A stretch of DNA of 64,000 nucleotides. Source: Persicaria tinctoria (Eukaryota; Streptophyta; Magnoliopsida; Caryophyllales; Polygonaceae). Of this stretch, positions 24,032-34,902 are shown in pieces. Numbering within the stretch: position 1 is the first letter of the stretch; each line of letters starts with the position of its first letter. Where the stretch lies: positions 29,158,620 through 29,222,619 of the forward strand of contig JBANSL010000010.1 of assembly GCA_037127255.1 (NCBI GenBank), written 5' to 3'. Under the pieces are notes generated by a model that did not search any database, was not told where the DNA came from, and was given only the letters and a program-made list of their open reading frames with translations. Made by a program: the position numbers and the translations under genes.

Positions 24032-25567
24032 TGACAGGCCTAAGGTCGTTATGCCAAATCAAAGTAAATTCCTAAGATGCAAACTATAACAAGTATAGTA
24101 GGTAAGTTAGGGTCGAACCCACAGGGAAACAGAATCAATTGTAAGAGCAAGTATTATTACCCAAAAGTAACTGATTAAAGGGGGAGTTTTGTGTGTGAGA
24201 AATAGTAACAGAACAAGTTGCAAGTAAAGGTTGTGAATATATGATGGAAAGGTATCACACCAGGTAATTATCCACACAACAATTGAGATGGTTCATCATC
24301 GCATTCTATGAATCTCAAGTTCTAATGTCCAGTAATTGTTCTCAATTCAGATCGTGTAATAGCTTTTAGTCCTACCAGTCCTAAAAGCACTTATCACCAA
24401 ATTACAAGGGAAAACCTTCACCAAATAATAAAGCAATAGCATTCAAATATGAATTATAATGAGATACAAGCGATTCTAACAACCCGTTAAAATAGCCTGT
24501 AATCGAATCTCCCTCACAATCTACCACAAGCAACCGCGTATGGAGATTGTGTTTGCTACAATGAATCTACAACCCCAAACCTGGAATTGGAAATCCTAGC
24601 AATATGACTAGTATTGATAAACCTAGGTGATCAATCCAGATAAATCAATAATAAGCAATCAAGCAATAAGCTCAGGAGATCGAAACAATTAACAAAGGAC
24701 GAACAAGAGTAGAATACTCACAACCAAATCAATTGAAGGCTTCAAAGAACCAAGTGCAACAAAGGAGAGTTAGTTCTCCATAGGGTTTGTGAGATGAACA
24801 AAAGGGAAAATACGTCTCTGAAAAATAACCTAATCATCCTCTACTGCCTTCTCGGCCTATATAACCTAATAAAATCGGGTTTAACATCCCGTATAATTAT
24901 AATAATAAAATATTAAAACTAATAAGATAAACAGAATCGGATAAGAATCCGTCTTCAGGACTGACGCGGGCGCGCCAAGTGCAGCGCGGGCGCGCCAGCT
25001 TGGATCTCGCTTCTTCTGTCTGTTCAGCAGCGCGGCCACTTCCTCCTAGCAGAGTGGTCGCGTCGGGTAGCAGCGCGGGCGCGCCAGGTGCAGCGCGGCC
25101 CCGTTAAGTTGCAGCGCGGGCACGTCATTGGTTTTTCCGTAAACTTCCGTCTCGAATTAGCTTTCGACGTCAACATGAAAGTTGTAGCTCTCTGAAAGAG
25201 CTTTCCAACGCATGGTCATAATAGTCGATCGGACAACCGAGGCCTCCAGAAAGTGCAAAACAAGTTCAGCATGTCTGGCGACAATTTCTGCAGACTTGTT
25301 CTTCGTTTAGGTTCGCTTCTTCTTCTCAGGACCTCTTGAGATCTTCATGTAAGCTTCTTCGATCAACTTGACATTCTCATCAAATGCGTTATCAACTCAT
25401 GTCTTCTCCTCGGATCTACCATTACCTGAAATAATCAATAAAAGCGTGTAGATTCCGACTCCGACAACATAGAGAACTAATATGCAAATCATGCTTAATC
25501 CATCCATGAAATGCATCTTAACTAAGCTAAATGCAACCTATTATGCCTACCTAAATGCATGCTATCA
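24032..25567 (-). repeat. Element C 5' LTR (1536 bp)
   Basis: Begins TGACAGGCC on the plus strand and ends GCATGCTATCA, followed by the target duplication AGGTT. Contains one copy of the 910-bp segment that is doubled in the other LTR. The GC-rich array of GCGCGGGCGCGCCA-like 14-mers is at about 24963-25127 and the conserved hairpin module at about 25172-25230. Confidence 0.95.
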
Positions 25568-25718
25568 AGGTTGATGGTAAGGTGTGAGTATTGATGGTAG
25601 TATTCTATAACCAAGTAAATACTTGAGACTATTTTCTATATTTTTTATAGTTCAAACTAATATGTGCAACAACCCCTAAGGTTGGGCTAATTTTTTTTGC
25701 AATTTTTTCTTATTTTTA

Positions 25719-26161
25719 TACATATGCATTTGGGTACAAACATTATTTCAAAATGGTAAAAAAATTTGTCTCTAATTACAAATATTTAAAAATCTTTTTA
25801 CCGTTAACTATATAATAATTAACAATGTTTAGATATGAATAGTGATATTTAGAGTATAAAATTTACTTACAAAGTTTATATATATATATATAATGTATTA
25901 ATTTTAAAAAGAAGACCACACAAAAGTGCCAGGAAACTAGATTCCTCATAGGAAAAAAAAATGTAAGCAGAAATTGCCTGAGCTAACTATATCGTCGAGG
26001 TAGGTGGGACTACTGGAATGGAGAAACTAATGGTAGGTTGAGTTCATGCGTCAGGCATTTTGTTCCCATCTTCCTATTTTTTGGGGTTGCAGTTAATGTT
26101 ATTGTTTGGGTTAGTTTTTCTTCATTTTTCTACGACCTAAAAATATACAAAACACTCTCCC

Positions 26162-26203
<42 letters not shown>

Positions 26204-27320
26204 TTGCTTACGAAATTAACTAAATTTCTCTATCCACAAACTAACCAACGGTCTTTGCTTGTGCGTTCTAACTCTTGATGACCTTCCGTTCTTTGGGTTG
26301 GTCCCCTAATTTCTTTTGGTATAATTCGCTCATCTAATCTCAACAAAAAAAAAAAAAAACACACGCACACACACAATGTTTAAATATTAGATCGTTTATT
26401 CTTGATGAGAAAGCTGGTAACCAGATTCAAGTTAGCGGCCATTTTATTTCACAAATTTGATGTTCAGGAAAAACGCTCAGTCACCACTACACATCTTGGA
26501 TGGAGTTTCGGATTTTGGAGTTAACATCATGGACAAGGACATCACACTCGAGATCAACTGTGTTGTCGAATTATACAGTTGATCTCTGGGGCGATGTCCT
26601 CGTACTAGATGTTGATTACTTTGATGTCGATAGCATGATTGTTGATTCACCAATGAGGCAACATCTGTACGTGTTATTGGGATCAGGATCTTATCTGCAC
26701 AGACGTACGTACGTTGGTATTGGCTCTCACTCCACAGGAGTAGCTTTTCTCCCGGTCATTCAAGTTTAAGGTTCAAATCTTTTCCTTAATCTTGTTGTGG
26801 TTTGCATATTTGCTTGAATGCCATCCCTAATCCGGTTGTCAAAATTTCAGTAGTGTAATTTAGTTTGTAGGAATTGGATTGGGGGCTTGGAAGGTACGTA
26901 ATTAAACGTAGGTTATGGTGCGCGCTAGTGTCGATATATGAAAACTGGGATTTGAATGCTCAAATATGTAACTATAAAATGAATTAGCTAGCTTATTTTA
27001 GGGTTGGTGATTTGTTGAAGTAGTTGGTGGAGTGATATATATTTGATAATATACCGAGGATCCCAAGACCCACCAAATTCAATTCAGCGACACCGGTCCA
27101 GAGCCTTCGATGCCCGTTTGTTGAAATTAGCCCCAACACTGGCGGTTACTCCAGACACTATGGCACATTACAATTACGGGTCCGGCTCCCATCCGGTTTC
27201 AATTGAAACTGTACCCTGCAGTTGGGTATATCTCCACCCTTGAAACTTATGAATGGTTGGGATCATTCCATCTTTTAATTTTTAAATAAATAAATAAGTT
27301 TTACAAAAACTCCATCCTTC
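25719..27320. other. Low-complexity intergenic stretch
   Basis: AT-rich DNA with a short (TA)n at about 25879-25893, a longer (AT)n at 26164-26200 and a poly-A plus CA-repeat at about 26344-26375. An 89-codon plus frame at 26500-26769 has no domain and no support. No RNA gene seen. Confidence 0.5.
26164..26200. repeat. (AT)n microsatellite
   Basis: About 37 bp of uninterrupted alternating A and T. Confidence 0.97.
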
Positions 27321-27622
27321 CTCAAATGGTATCCTCTTTCCCAGTTCATACGGTGAAGCCCGAGTACCGAAGACGACACAGACGATTGAAGGCGGCAAGA
27401 AGGAGGCGCCCGCATTGGTGTGTTCCGCGAGAGAGGACGCCGGCGAAAGGTAGGTTTATCCATTAATTTGGGATTTTTGAGAAATTAGGGTTTAGTTCAA
27501 AAAAAAAATCAGAATTTATGGGTTTGGCAATTCGCAATTTGTGATTGAATTCGCAATCTAGTTCGTATGGTGAAGCCCGAGTACCGCCACTTATGAGGCT
27601 TTTGTAAAATTTGGAGTTGGTG

Positions 27623-28427
27623 TTGTTGGTACTGGTCGGATGCGGGGGTGCCTCCATGGATTATCTGGTGATGGTGGATTCCTTCCCAAAGCCAGACGAG
27701 AAGATCAAGAGCACCCGACTTTAAGGTATTTTACCGATCGAGTAGTGCTTTTGAGTTTCAGATTGCTAGGGCTGATATACGAGCTAACGAGCTCGAGTAG
27801 TGGGTGTTCAAGCTCGGCTCGTTTACAAACGAGCCGAGCTCGAGTTCGAGCTTCATTTTCTCGAGCCAAGCCGAGTCGAGCTCGAGCTACTCACAAAATG
27901 TAGATCTGTGATTCAAAGTGAATGGAGTCCAAAAGGCAAAACGGCTGACAGACTCTTTAGAAGAAGAGGTTAAATAAAACCTAGGGACAGAACTGTAATT
28001 TCACCTACAAAACGAGATATACGCCCTATTTACAAGGGGTTAAATAAAACTTATTTACATGGGGTTAAATAAAACATAGGGGAGAACTGTAATTTCACCC
28101 ATAAAATGAGCTATACGAGCTACTCGAGCCGAGCTCGAGCTCAGAATTCTGCTCAAGCTTGGCTCATATTTAATTCGAACGAGCCCGAGTCGAGCTTTTT
28201 TTGAATCGAGCCCGAGCCGAGCTCGAGCTACTCGGCTCAAGTAACAGCCCTACAGATTGCTAGATATGAGCTTCCTTATTTGTTCTTTTCCCTTTCATGT
28301 TATAGCAGCAACTCTTGATATGAATAAGTGGTGGCCGGTTTTACATGTTTAAGGGGGAGGGAGTGTTGGTAATGCTTTGAGTACTTGTGCTGCCCGGTTG
28401 GGATTAAAACCTAGAATAATAACTAAG
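27623..28427 (+). pseudogene. pfkB-family carbohydrate kinase fragment, two exons with an intron
   Basis: Exon 1 (about 27623-27725) encodes GCGGASMDYL and then FPKPDEKIKSTRL. Exon 2 (28353-28427) encodes GGGSVGNALSTCAARLGLKP. These are consecutive blocks of the N-terminal half of plant pfkB/ketohexokinase-like proteins, including the GGG-x-x-N-A signature that contacts substrate in the family. The intron between starts GTATTT at 27726 and has an AG before 28353; a hAT MITE sits inside it. Exon 1 appears to carry an extra T just before the splice site, making a stop. Later exons and the C-terminal DTxGAGD catalytic block are not found. A retained intron means it derives from genomic DNA, not a retrocopy. 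Confidence 0.78.
27767..28252. mobile_element. hAT-type MITE (486 bp)
   Basis: Terminal inverted repeats TAGGGCTG and CAGCCCTA with a perfect 8-bp target duplication CAGATTGC (27759-27766 and 28253-28260), diagnostic of hAT. The subterminal regions are dense in GAGCTCGAG-like words, a known look of plant hAT MITEs of this terminus. The centre carries two partial copies of a segment with GGTTAAATAAAAC and AACTGTAATTTCACC. No transposase. Confidence 0.95.
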
Positions 28428-28591
28428 GTTTTCACAATCTGCTTATATACTTTATTTATCTTCTTTGACTTGTTCTGTCGTAGAATTTGCACCCCTAAAA
28501 ACTTTGGTGGTATGGAACTGAAATGAAGAAGATGGCCAACATCAGTAACATAAATTTCAGATTTCAAATGTATATTCAGTAAAAAAAATTT

Positions 28592-28662
28592 AGCCTATTA
28601 GCTCAAATGGTAGAGCGGTGTGCTCATACACAAAGATGCGGGTTCAAGTCCCGCATAGGCTA
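28592..28662 (+). ncRNA. tRNA-like sequence, probably not a working tRNA
   Basis: A 7-bp acceptor stem (AGCCTAT with ATAGGCT), 4-bp D stem (GCTC with GAGC) and 5-bp T stem (GCGGG with CCCGC, loop TTCAAGT) are all perfect, and both pol III boxes fit (TAGCTCAAATGG and GGTTCAAGTCC). The anticodon arm is abnormal: a 4-bp stem TGTG with CACA around a 6-base loop CTCATA, so the anticodon cannot be read with confidence. An inverted copy is at 29116-29186. Confidence 0.6.
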
Positions 28663-29115
28663 ATGTTGTAAAATTTGTTGAGTATAAGGAAACATGATCA
28701 ATTTCAAGGCAAAACGGCAACTATAGTACAATCAATAAGCCTACCTATCTGTAAATAAACATTAGGTAAATAAACATTCTCATCTTTGGTTTTATGTAGC
28801 AATACAAATGGATTTTCCATTGGAACAACTTAGCAGGACCAAATTCAATTACTTGATAGCTCTATTAACACATAGACCCTAGCAACATCATCATTTGCTC
28901 ATGATCTTTTGCAAAGCTTCTCACACATTTCAAAAGTAATTAATATTTAATGAATCTGTACAAGAAATTGAATTCTGGAATTTAAACATTTTTTAAATGT
29001 CATCTTTCTGTTCGAATTGAGACTTACCAAAGTAAACTAAAGTCTTGCTAATGCTCAAGATGTGATAAACCAAACTCAATTTGCAGCATGTCTCAATCAA
29101 CAACTTTTACAACAT

Positions 29116-29186
29116 TAGCCTATGCGGGACTTGAACCCGCATCTTTGTGTCTATGCACATCGCTCTACCATTTGAGCTAATAGGCT
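29116..29186 (-). ncRNA. Second tRNA-like sequence, inverted
   Basis: Same acceptor, D and T arms as the copy at 28592-28662. The anticodon arm keeps TGTG and CACA but has loop CATAGA, so stems are conserved while the loop has changed. No CCA is encoded. Confidence 0.6.
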
Positions 29187-29198
29187 AAAAAAATTTAC

Positions 29199-29678
29199 AT
29201 GAATACTTTAGGTTTGACCGTAGTTACTATTGTAGCAGCTAGAAGGGAGGGAGTCCCTGACTTCAGATTGGTTATTGAGGGCCTAGATCGTGAGGTTCAT
29301 GAAGTTAGTTTCATAGATACTGCAGGCTTATTTGAGGTGGATTGCATTTCAATTTCTGGTGAAGTTTACCATGATCTCAGGTTCATAAAGAAGGTTAAAA
29401 ATTCATTCCCTTTTGATAGAGGTAAAGCTACTACCTATCCTGTTGTGGTTGTTTGTGGTATTTGCCAAAAGGAAGCCTACTGTCATGGGAAGATGTTATT
29501 CCTGTCATATTTTGTATTGCTAGCTCATGGAGACCCAAGTTATTGCTTTTATGAGGTATTCGCGAGGGCTAAACTGATGATCTGCTACTCATTTGAGTTT
29601 CAAGGGTCTATAGCAGTACTCGTTATGCAGAGAAGCAAAATGCCCAAGTGCAGTCCAGAAAACAATCAAGCAACATGA
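29199..29678 (+). other. Open frame of unknown origin (159 codons)
   Basis: Begins at an ATG immediately outside the fold-back element. I recognise no domain; the protein has two hydrophobic runs (near residues 4-13 and 102-109) and no low complexity. It may be another captured coding fragment next to the kinase pieces, or chance. Confidence 0.25.
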
Positions 29679-31414
29679 TATAAGGGTTGCTGTCATTTTT
29701 TGTGTCTAAAGGTTTCTTGATGCTAAGCCCATTTCTTGTGTTTGTTATGGGATATATGGGTGTGAGTTGTTATGGACTGAGCACTACAAGCCTTTATTTC
29801 GATTATTGCTACAAAACTTGGAATATATGATGTGTGGAGTGGCAAGTGAGCTGTACAAGGCAAGCTAAGGACAATTACAAGGGGTTAGTGGGACATTGGT
29901 GTTCTCACTTGTGATTACATCCCTCGCACCCCTGTACCTATATTTTGATTGAATTTCTTAGAGTCTTGAGGACAAGACTCTTTAAATTTACCAAATACGA
30001 TGACAGATTTTATGCACTTCTAATCTAATTGCGATATCAAAAAGCTTGACAGCTGATTTTTATCACCTTCATTACAGATTCTATGAACTCCTAATCTGCA
30101 GATTTTCATCACCTTGATATCAAATTGTAATAAAAAAAAACCTTCTCATTCCACAAATTCAATTCAATTGAATTCCAATTCACGGTAGAAACCTAATACC
30201 AAATTTCAACCCATGAAATCCAAAAATCCCTAAATTTGACATAGTGAATCCATTCAACTCCATGAATTCATCCACAAGTCACAAATTTCTAAACCAAAAG
30301 ACCACAGTTTTCTCAAGCCCCTTTATTGATACACATACCTCATCGGCACTCGCTCAACAAACAAAGGCCGACATTGCCTTGCCGCCTTCGATTATCCTTC
30401 AACGAATTGCAGTCGCACCGCCTCCTCGCCGCCTTCGATCGTCGGCATCGTCTTCCAACAAATCTTCATTGATACGCACCATTTGAGAATTCTGACATGC
30501 TAAGTTATCGGGGGAAGAATTAGGTTAGGGGGGAAGAGGAAGTTCCATCGGGGGATATGGGCAGGCTGTTTTGTTGAATTTTTTTATTTTTTTCCCTGCT
30601 AAATTTCTTTCTTTAGAAAAATTTGAGACTAATCTCAACCGTTAATTAAATCAACGGTGTATATTTGGTGAACTGTATACTACAGTTTTATTTCAACTGG
30701 ACTGGAGCCAAATTCTTACAATTAGGGCAACGGACAAGCTATGCTACGTGCCTTCGTGACCTTTTTTGCATTCAGACGATGTCATACCAACCATCGCTCA
30801 AATAGTTTCTAATGTGGATTCATACTGAATATGCATTCATGCGACCCACTTATACCGATGTTGATCGCTTGAGTTATAATCCAAGTAACGGATATAAAAT
30901 GTATCGTCATATATGTGACCTCTTGAACGAGTACTGAAGCTAATACATAGATGGCAAGACTTTAGACGACGAACTTTTCTCATACGTTGGTTGCTTGATA
31001 GTATTCAAGTGACGAACATCATTTTTTTTTTTTGGTAATAAAGTGACGAACATCATAAGAGTTATAATGTTGGTCTCGCCTGATTGAGTCTTATAAGTTT
31101 GGCTTCTTTATATCTCTGATTCAGGCGATGCAAGGTGAACTAATGTTGGTTGCCCATCTAAGTCATGTACGTGAAGGTTTAATCCAAGTGACAAAGTTGA
31201 TAAATTCTCTGTCGTCCGAGTCATAAACCCAACGATCTCTAACAAGCTAATTTTCAACTTTCAAGTGATGGTGTAAATCTCAAAGTTCATCGCCTAACTA
31301 AGTACATCCAGCTGGTTCATTTAATGATGTGTTAAAGTGATGAAAACAGATGTGTTAAAGTGATGAAAATAGTTATCATGTTCGTCGCATGAATGGGGAG
31401 CAGTTATGTCGAAC
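29679..31414. other. No gene recognised
   Basis: AT-rich sequence. The part near 30240-30490 contains the right arm of the inverted repeat described at 27321-30487. At about 31322-31370 a short direct duplication includes GATGTGTTAAAGTGATGAAAA twice with one-base variation. Confidence 0.4.
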
Positions 31415-31417
31415 TAA

Positions 31418-32107
31418 GGGCCCGTTTGGTACTGATATACATATATCAGATATGGGTATGGGTATCACTCATATCCATACCTAGTGTTTGGTGAATAGTT
31501 ATATGGATATCAAACTGATATACCCATATTTCCATTCCTTTATAATTTCCCAATTCCATATACCCATTCAATCAAGGATATCAAAATAGAACCTGCGCTT
31601 CTTTTCTCCAATGCTTCACTGCTGCCTCCCTCCACTCCAAAATCGATCCAGAACAACTTGTTCACACCTTTGATGTCCGGCACTAGGAAAACTGGGGCGA
31701 GGCTAGGGACTAGGGCTGAGGTCGATGGGGTAGTATTCTGGGTAGGCAATCTCAGAGGGTTTGATGGTGGGGGTGGGGTGGGAGATGGGGGTAATTGGGG
31801 TCGGGCTAGCAGATCGAGCAGTGTAGGTGTAGGGCTCGGGAGTTCGATCAAGCAAGGGTCAAGCGGTTTAGGTGGGGGCTCGGCATAGTTGGGTGTCACC
31901 GGAGGTTCAGGAGGGGTTGGGCTAGTGCAAGTTTGGTCGTCGGGGAGAGAGCGTTGGTAGAAAATTTGATATCTAATACCCATATCTAAAACATTCCAAA
32001 CAAGATATCGGATATCAGATATCAGATTTGATACCCATATCCATGATATCGATATCTCATACCCATATCCGATATCTGATATATGTATATGAATACCAAA
32101 CGGACCC
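31418..32107. mobile_element. PIF/Harbinger-type MITE (690 bp)
   Basis: Terminal inverted repeats GGGCCCGTTTGGTA and TACCAAACGGACCC, flanked by TAA on both sides (31415-31417 and 32108-32110), the 3-bp duplication usual for PIF/Harbinger. Both subterminal regions are packed with GATATC/ATATCC words. The centre has a GC-rich segment with a proline-rich 147-codon frame on the minus strand (31540-31983), perhaps captured sequence. No transposase. Confidence 0.85.
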
Positions 32108-32110
32108 TAA

Positions 32111-33152
32111 TTGTTTTGTACTGGGGCGACCAACATAGGCATATGCTCGTCACCCAAAAATTATTACCAACTACCGAATATTTAAAAATCTTCTTTTCAT
32201 AATCAAAACCAACCCTTTACTCTTTTCTTCCTCTTTTCTCAACCTGTAAACCGACCTCTTCTTATCTTCTCCACATTTCTTCCTTTTTTTTTTGACAATC
32301 AATAATAACCTACAAATTCTTGTGAATTTGGTTGTAGAAAAGAAAATTTGACATATTCTTATCTTCTCCACATTTCTTCCTTTTTTTTTTGTCAGTCAAT
32401 CATAAGATATATACAAATTCACAAGAATTTGGTTGTAGAAAAGAAAATTTACCAATGATTAAATTTGTGCTAAGGTTAGTGTATATTTCATCTTTTAAAA
32501 ATAAAGTATATTATCTTATATGATCATATGTTAACATTTGTGGAGATTGGGATTTTGGTTGGAAATTTATGGGTAGATTGATATTTTATTTTAGATTTTG
32601 TTATGTATGTATAATTATTATATGAATTTGAGTTAGATTTTACTATATTTTGTTAGATTGAGAATCATAGAGATGGAGATTGATTGGGATTTGTTGAGAT
32701 TGACATGTTGTAGTTTAATATTGTGGAGGATGTAATTTTTGTTATAAATGATTTTATATACGAATTTCCATTTGTTCTTTGGGAATGAGATGTTAGTTTC
32801 ATGTTGATACTGGCAGAAAAATAGATAAGAGGACAGTGCAACTTCCACATCATACTAATGAATACAATGAGAGAATTGGTGATTTTGTGAACTGGGTTTA
32901 TTTTAATGCAAATGGGGGCCGAGAACCAGTGAACATTGGAGAATTATACTCATAACCTTTTGTTTTCTGGTATGGAACCTACATATATAAGATGGCACAA
33001 GCATGGTAAGCCACACCATGAATCAAGAAGTTCCTTGCTATAAGAAGGCAAATCCTCGACAAAAAGGGATTTTTCTTCTAGTGAGGGTCGAGTTATGGGC
33101 ATTCTACACAATAGTTTCCTTTATCACGCCGGATACGCCGCATTTTTCGATG
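32111..33152. other. AT-rich stretch, possible start of CACTA relic
   Basis: Mostly AT-rich with no gene. A segment of about 55 bp recurs at about 32262-32291 and 32360-32389 (ATCTTCTCCACATTTCTTCC). The last 200 bp lead into the CACTA relic and include a WHKHGKP reading near 32992, reminiscent of the N-terminal region of CACTA transposases, but too short to be sure. Confidence 0.35.
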
Positions 33153-33157
33153 AAGGC

Positions 33158-34902
33158 TGATGTGCGCCTATTTTTCCATTTTGGCATTAACGTTTATATC
33201 AATTTCTATATGCATTTCATATTATTGGGTTAGAATTATATAGAATCTATGTAGGTTATACTTATTTTCCAATTTTGAAGGTCTACACTAGTTTCTGTTT
33301 AATTTCGCAGAAATCGATACACTTTATTCGGATAAGGAAGAAAACCATGTTCGAGCTGGAGGTCGATTAAAAAGAGTCCAAGTTTGAGCAGAAGCTGAAC
33401 CAGAACAGATCGCGCAAAAGACAAAGAAGAAAGCACTCGATAGAACTAGTCGACGTCAACCACTTTGGTCGATGTGTCGAGTACTTTTGGTCGAAATTAC
33501 CTCCTGGAGCACTAGTCGAGCACAAGACCACTCGAGAGCACAAATTCTACTCGATGTCGAGTACTTGTTGAGTGCAATCTGAGCCGAGATCGAGGACAAA
33601 TCCGAGGAGCAGACAAATTCTACTCGATGTTGAGTAGTTTAATTACTCGATGTCGAATACATCCTAACACCTAGTCCGAGTCAAGATCGAGTGTAAATTC
33701 AAGTAATTGAAGTTACTTACAAGGCAAGGCACGAAGATATATCAAGATGAAGAGATATTTATCCACTTTAGTAATTCTCATATTTACTTTCGAGAATTTT
33801 AATTGTCTTATTTGTTTTATGTACCCAAGTTATATCTTAAGAAAGAGATAGAAATTAGATAGAGATAGAGTCGTTTTGTCCTTGATTAGAAAGGATTGAA
33901 CACTATAAATAAGGTCATAGGGGCTAAGTTTTAGCATGATCCAATTCTATTCTACACCACAATTTACATTCGAAGGTAGGAGTTTTAGAGAGAGCTTGGC
34001 CGAGTAGAGTTGTAAGAGGTGAGAGCGGATTTGGCTTTATTCGATTATAGGCTTTGTTTTTATTTAATGCAAGTTAGTTCTTTTATATTATTGATGTGTG
34101 TTTTTATGATGAAGAGCGAGTAGTCACCCAACTACTAGGGTCGGGGTGAGCCCGATGGTAGCCATGTAAGATAATGCATCAAAGATACAATCTCTATTGC
34201 GATTTCATCTTCTATCTCTGATTTACATGATTCTTCTACGACAGTGTCGAATGTGATCCTAATTTGTGTTATTGAAGCGAAAGTGATCTTAATGCAAACT
34301 TGGATTAATTATGTGGAAAGGGTTAGTAACAATTAGGGTTTATGCGAAAGCCTCTATCTTCCTAGTTGTTAATGACGAAAGTTATTTGATGAAAAGGCAT
34401 GATCTTTTATACCTTTAGCATGCTTCTTGTATGGTTATCGTTGTGGCGTTGAAACCCCGATTCTAGGAGGTTTTAGTTTATTGATTTACATCCACCAATT
34501 TCTTGTTTACTTTAGTTGTTTTTATTTCATCAAGGTTACATTTTTTTGCATTGACAGACACTGGACATCGACCGGTCTAGTCGATATCAAGTAACTGAGT
34601 GGTCGACATCGAGTACATCTACTCAACGTCGAGTACTTTCGTTTTTTGTTGTGCAGATTTGTAGGGAAGTTGACAGTGTGGTCGATATCGAGTACTTTTA
34701 CTCGACATCGAGTACTATTCTGGTCGATTACAAGGAGAACTTGGAACTTGAAGGGCGAGTGCTGACACGTTTCTTCGTGCATTCGATCCTGAATACCCTA
34801 CCACTACAACGGGAGAGATTCTTCTATTTTATTTGCTTGGACAGGGAGTTAGTTTGGTTTGTATTTCATATTTATTTTATAACTTGATTTTCCTCCACAA
34901 CA
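33158..34902 (+). repeat. Solo LTR F of the A/B/D/E group (1745 bp)
   Basis: Starts TGATGTGCGCC, ends CCTCCACAACA, flanked by a perfect 5-bp duplication AAGGC (33153-33157 and 34903-34907). TATAAAT is at 33904-33910. Motif clusters lie at about 33450-33690 and 34560-34730. It interrupts a CACTA transposase relic. Confidence 0.95.

Larger units (their letters stand above)
18949..25567 (-). mobile_element. Element C: complete non-autonomous LTR retrotransposon
   Basis: LTRs at 18949-21394 and 24032-25567, a tRNA-Asp primer-binding site at 24010-24027, a polypurine tract at 21395-21410 and a perfect 5-bp target duplication AGGTT (18944-18948 and 25568-25572). In element orientation the LTR starts TGATAGCATGC and ends GGCCTGTCA. 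The internal region is only about 2.6 kb and codes one 361-codon frame. No protease, RT, RNase H or integrase is visible. The LTR sequence differs from the A/B/D/E group, though primer type and some short modules are shared. Confidence 0.95.
13547..25709. mobile_element. MULE-like DNA transposon frame, interrupted by two LTR insertions
   Basis: The two ends are inverted copies of each other. The left begins GGGAAAATTG and continues to GGAGTTGTTGC near 13600. The right, reverse-complemented, begins GAAAAAATTG and continues to GGGGTTGTTGC near 25660. Both ends are flanked by the same 9 bp, TTATTTTTA (13538-13546 and 25710-25718), the length usual for Mutator-like elements. Removing the solo LTR and element C leaves about 3.5 kb. 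No transposase domain is recognised, so it is probably non-autonomous. The target duplication is AT-only, which lowers certainty. Confidence 0.68.
28579..29198. mobile_element. Fold-back element with tRNA-like arms
   Basis: About 100-bp inverted arms (28579-28682 and 29101-29198) surround roughly 420 bp of AT-rich sequence. Each arm is a tRNA-shaped sequence plus short flanks, TAATGTTGTAAAA on the inner side and a T/A-rich run on the outer side. It lies after the second kinase exon, perhaps in what was an intron. No clear target duplication. Confidence 0.6.
27321..30487. repeat. Segment bounded by inverted repeats, possible gene-capturing element
   Basis: The outer ends match in inverted orientation: CTCAAATGGT at 27321-27330 and ACCATTTGAG at 30478-30487. 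Further in there is an inverted match of about 40 bp including GAAGGCGGC (about 27368-27410 versus 30417-30460). Between them lie pfkB kinase fragments with introns. No matching target duplication was found and the arms are imperfect, so this could be a Pack-MULE-like element or simply two related exon copies in opposite orientation. Confidence 0.35.

Noticed and set aside
26500..26769. 89-codon frame as a small gene
   Set aside because: No domain, no promoter or splice context, and low-complexity surroundings.
28592..28662. Functional nuclear tRNA gene
   Set aside because: Arms and pol III boxes are good, but the anticodon stem is 4 bp and the loop 6 bases, and it is duplicated as the inverted arms of a repeat. 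Listed as tRNA-like only.
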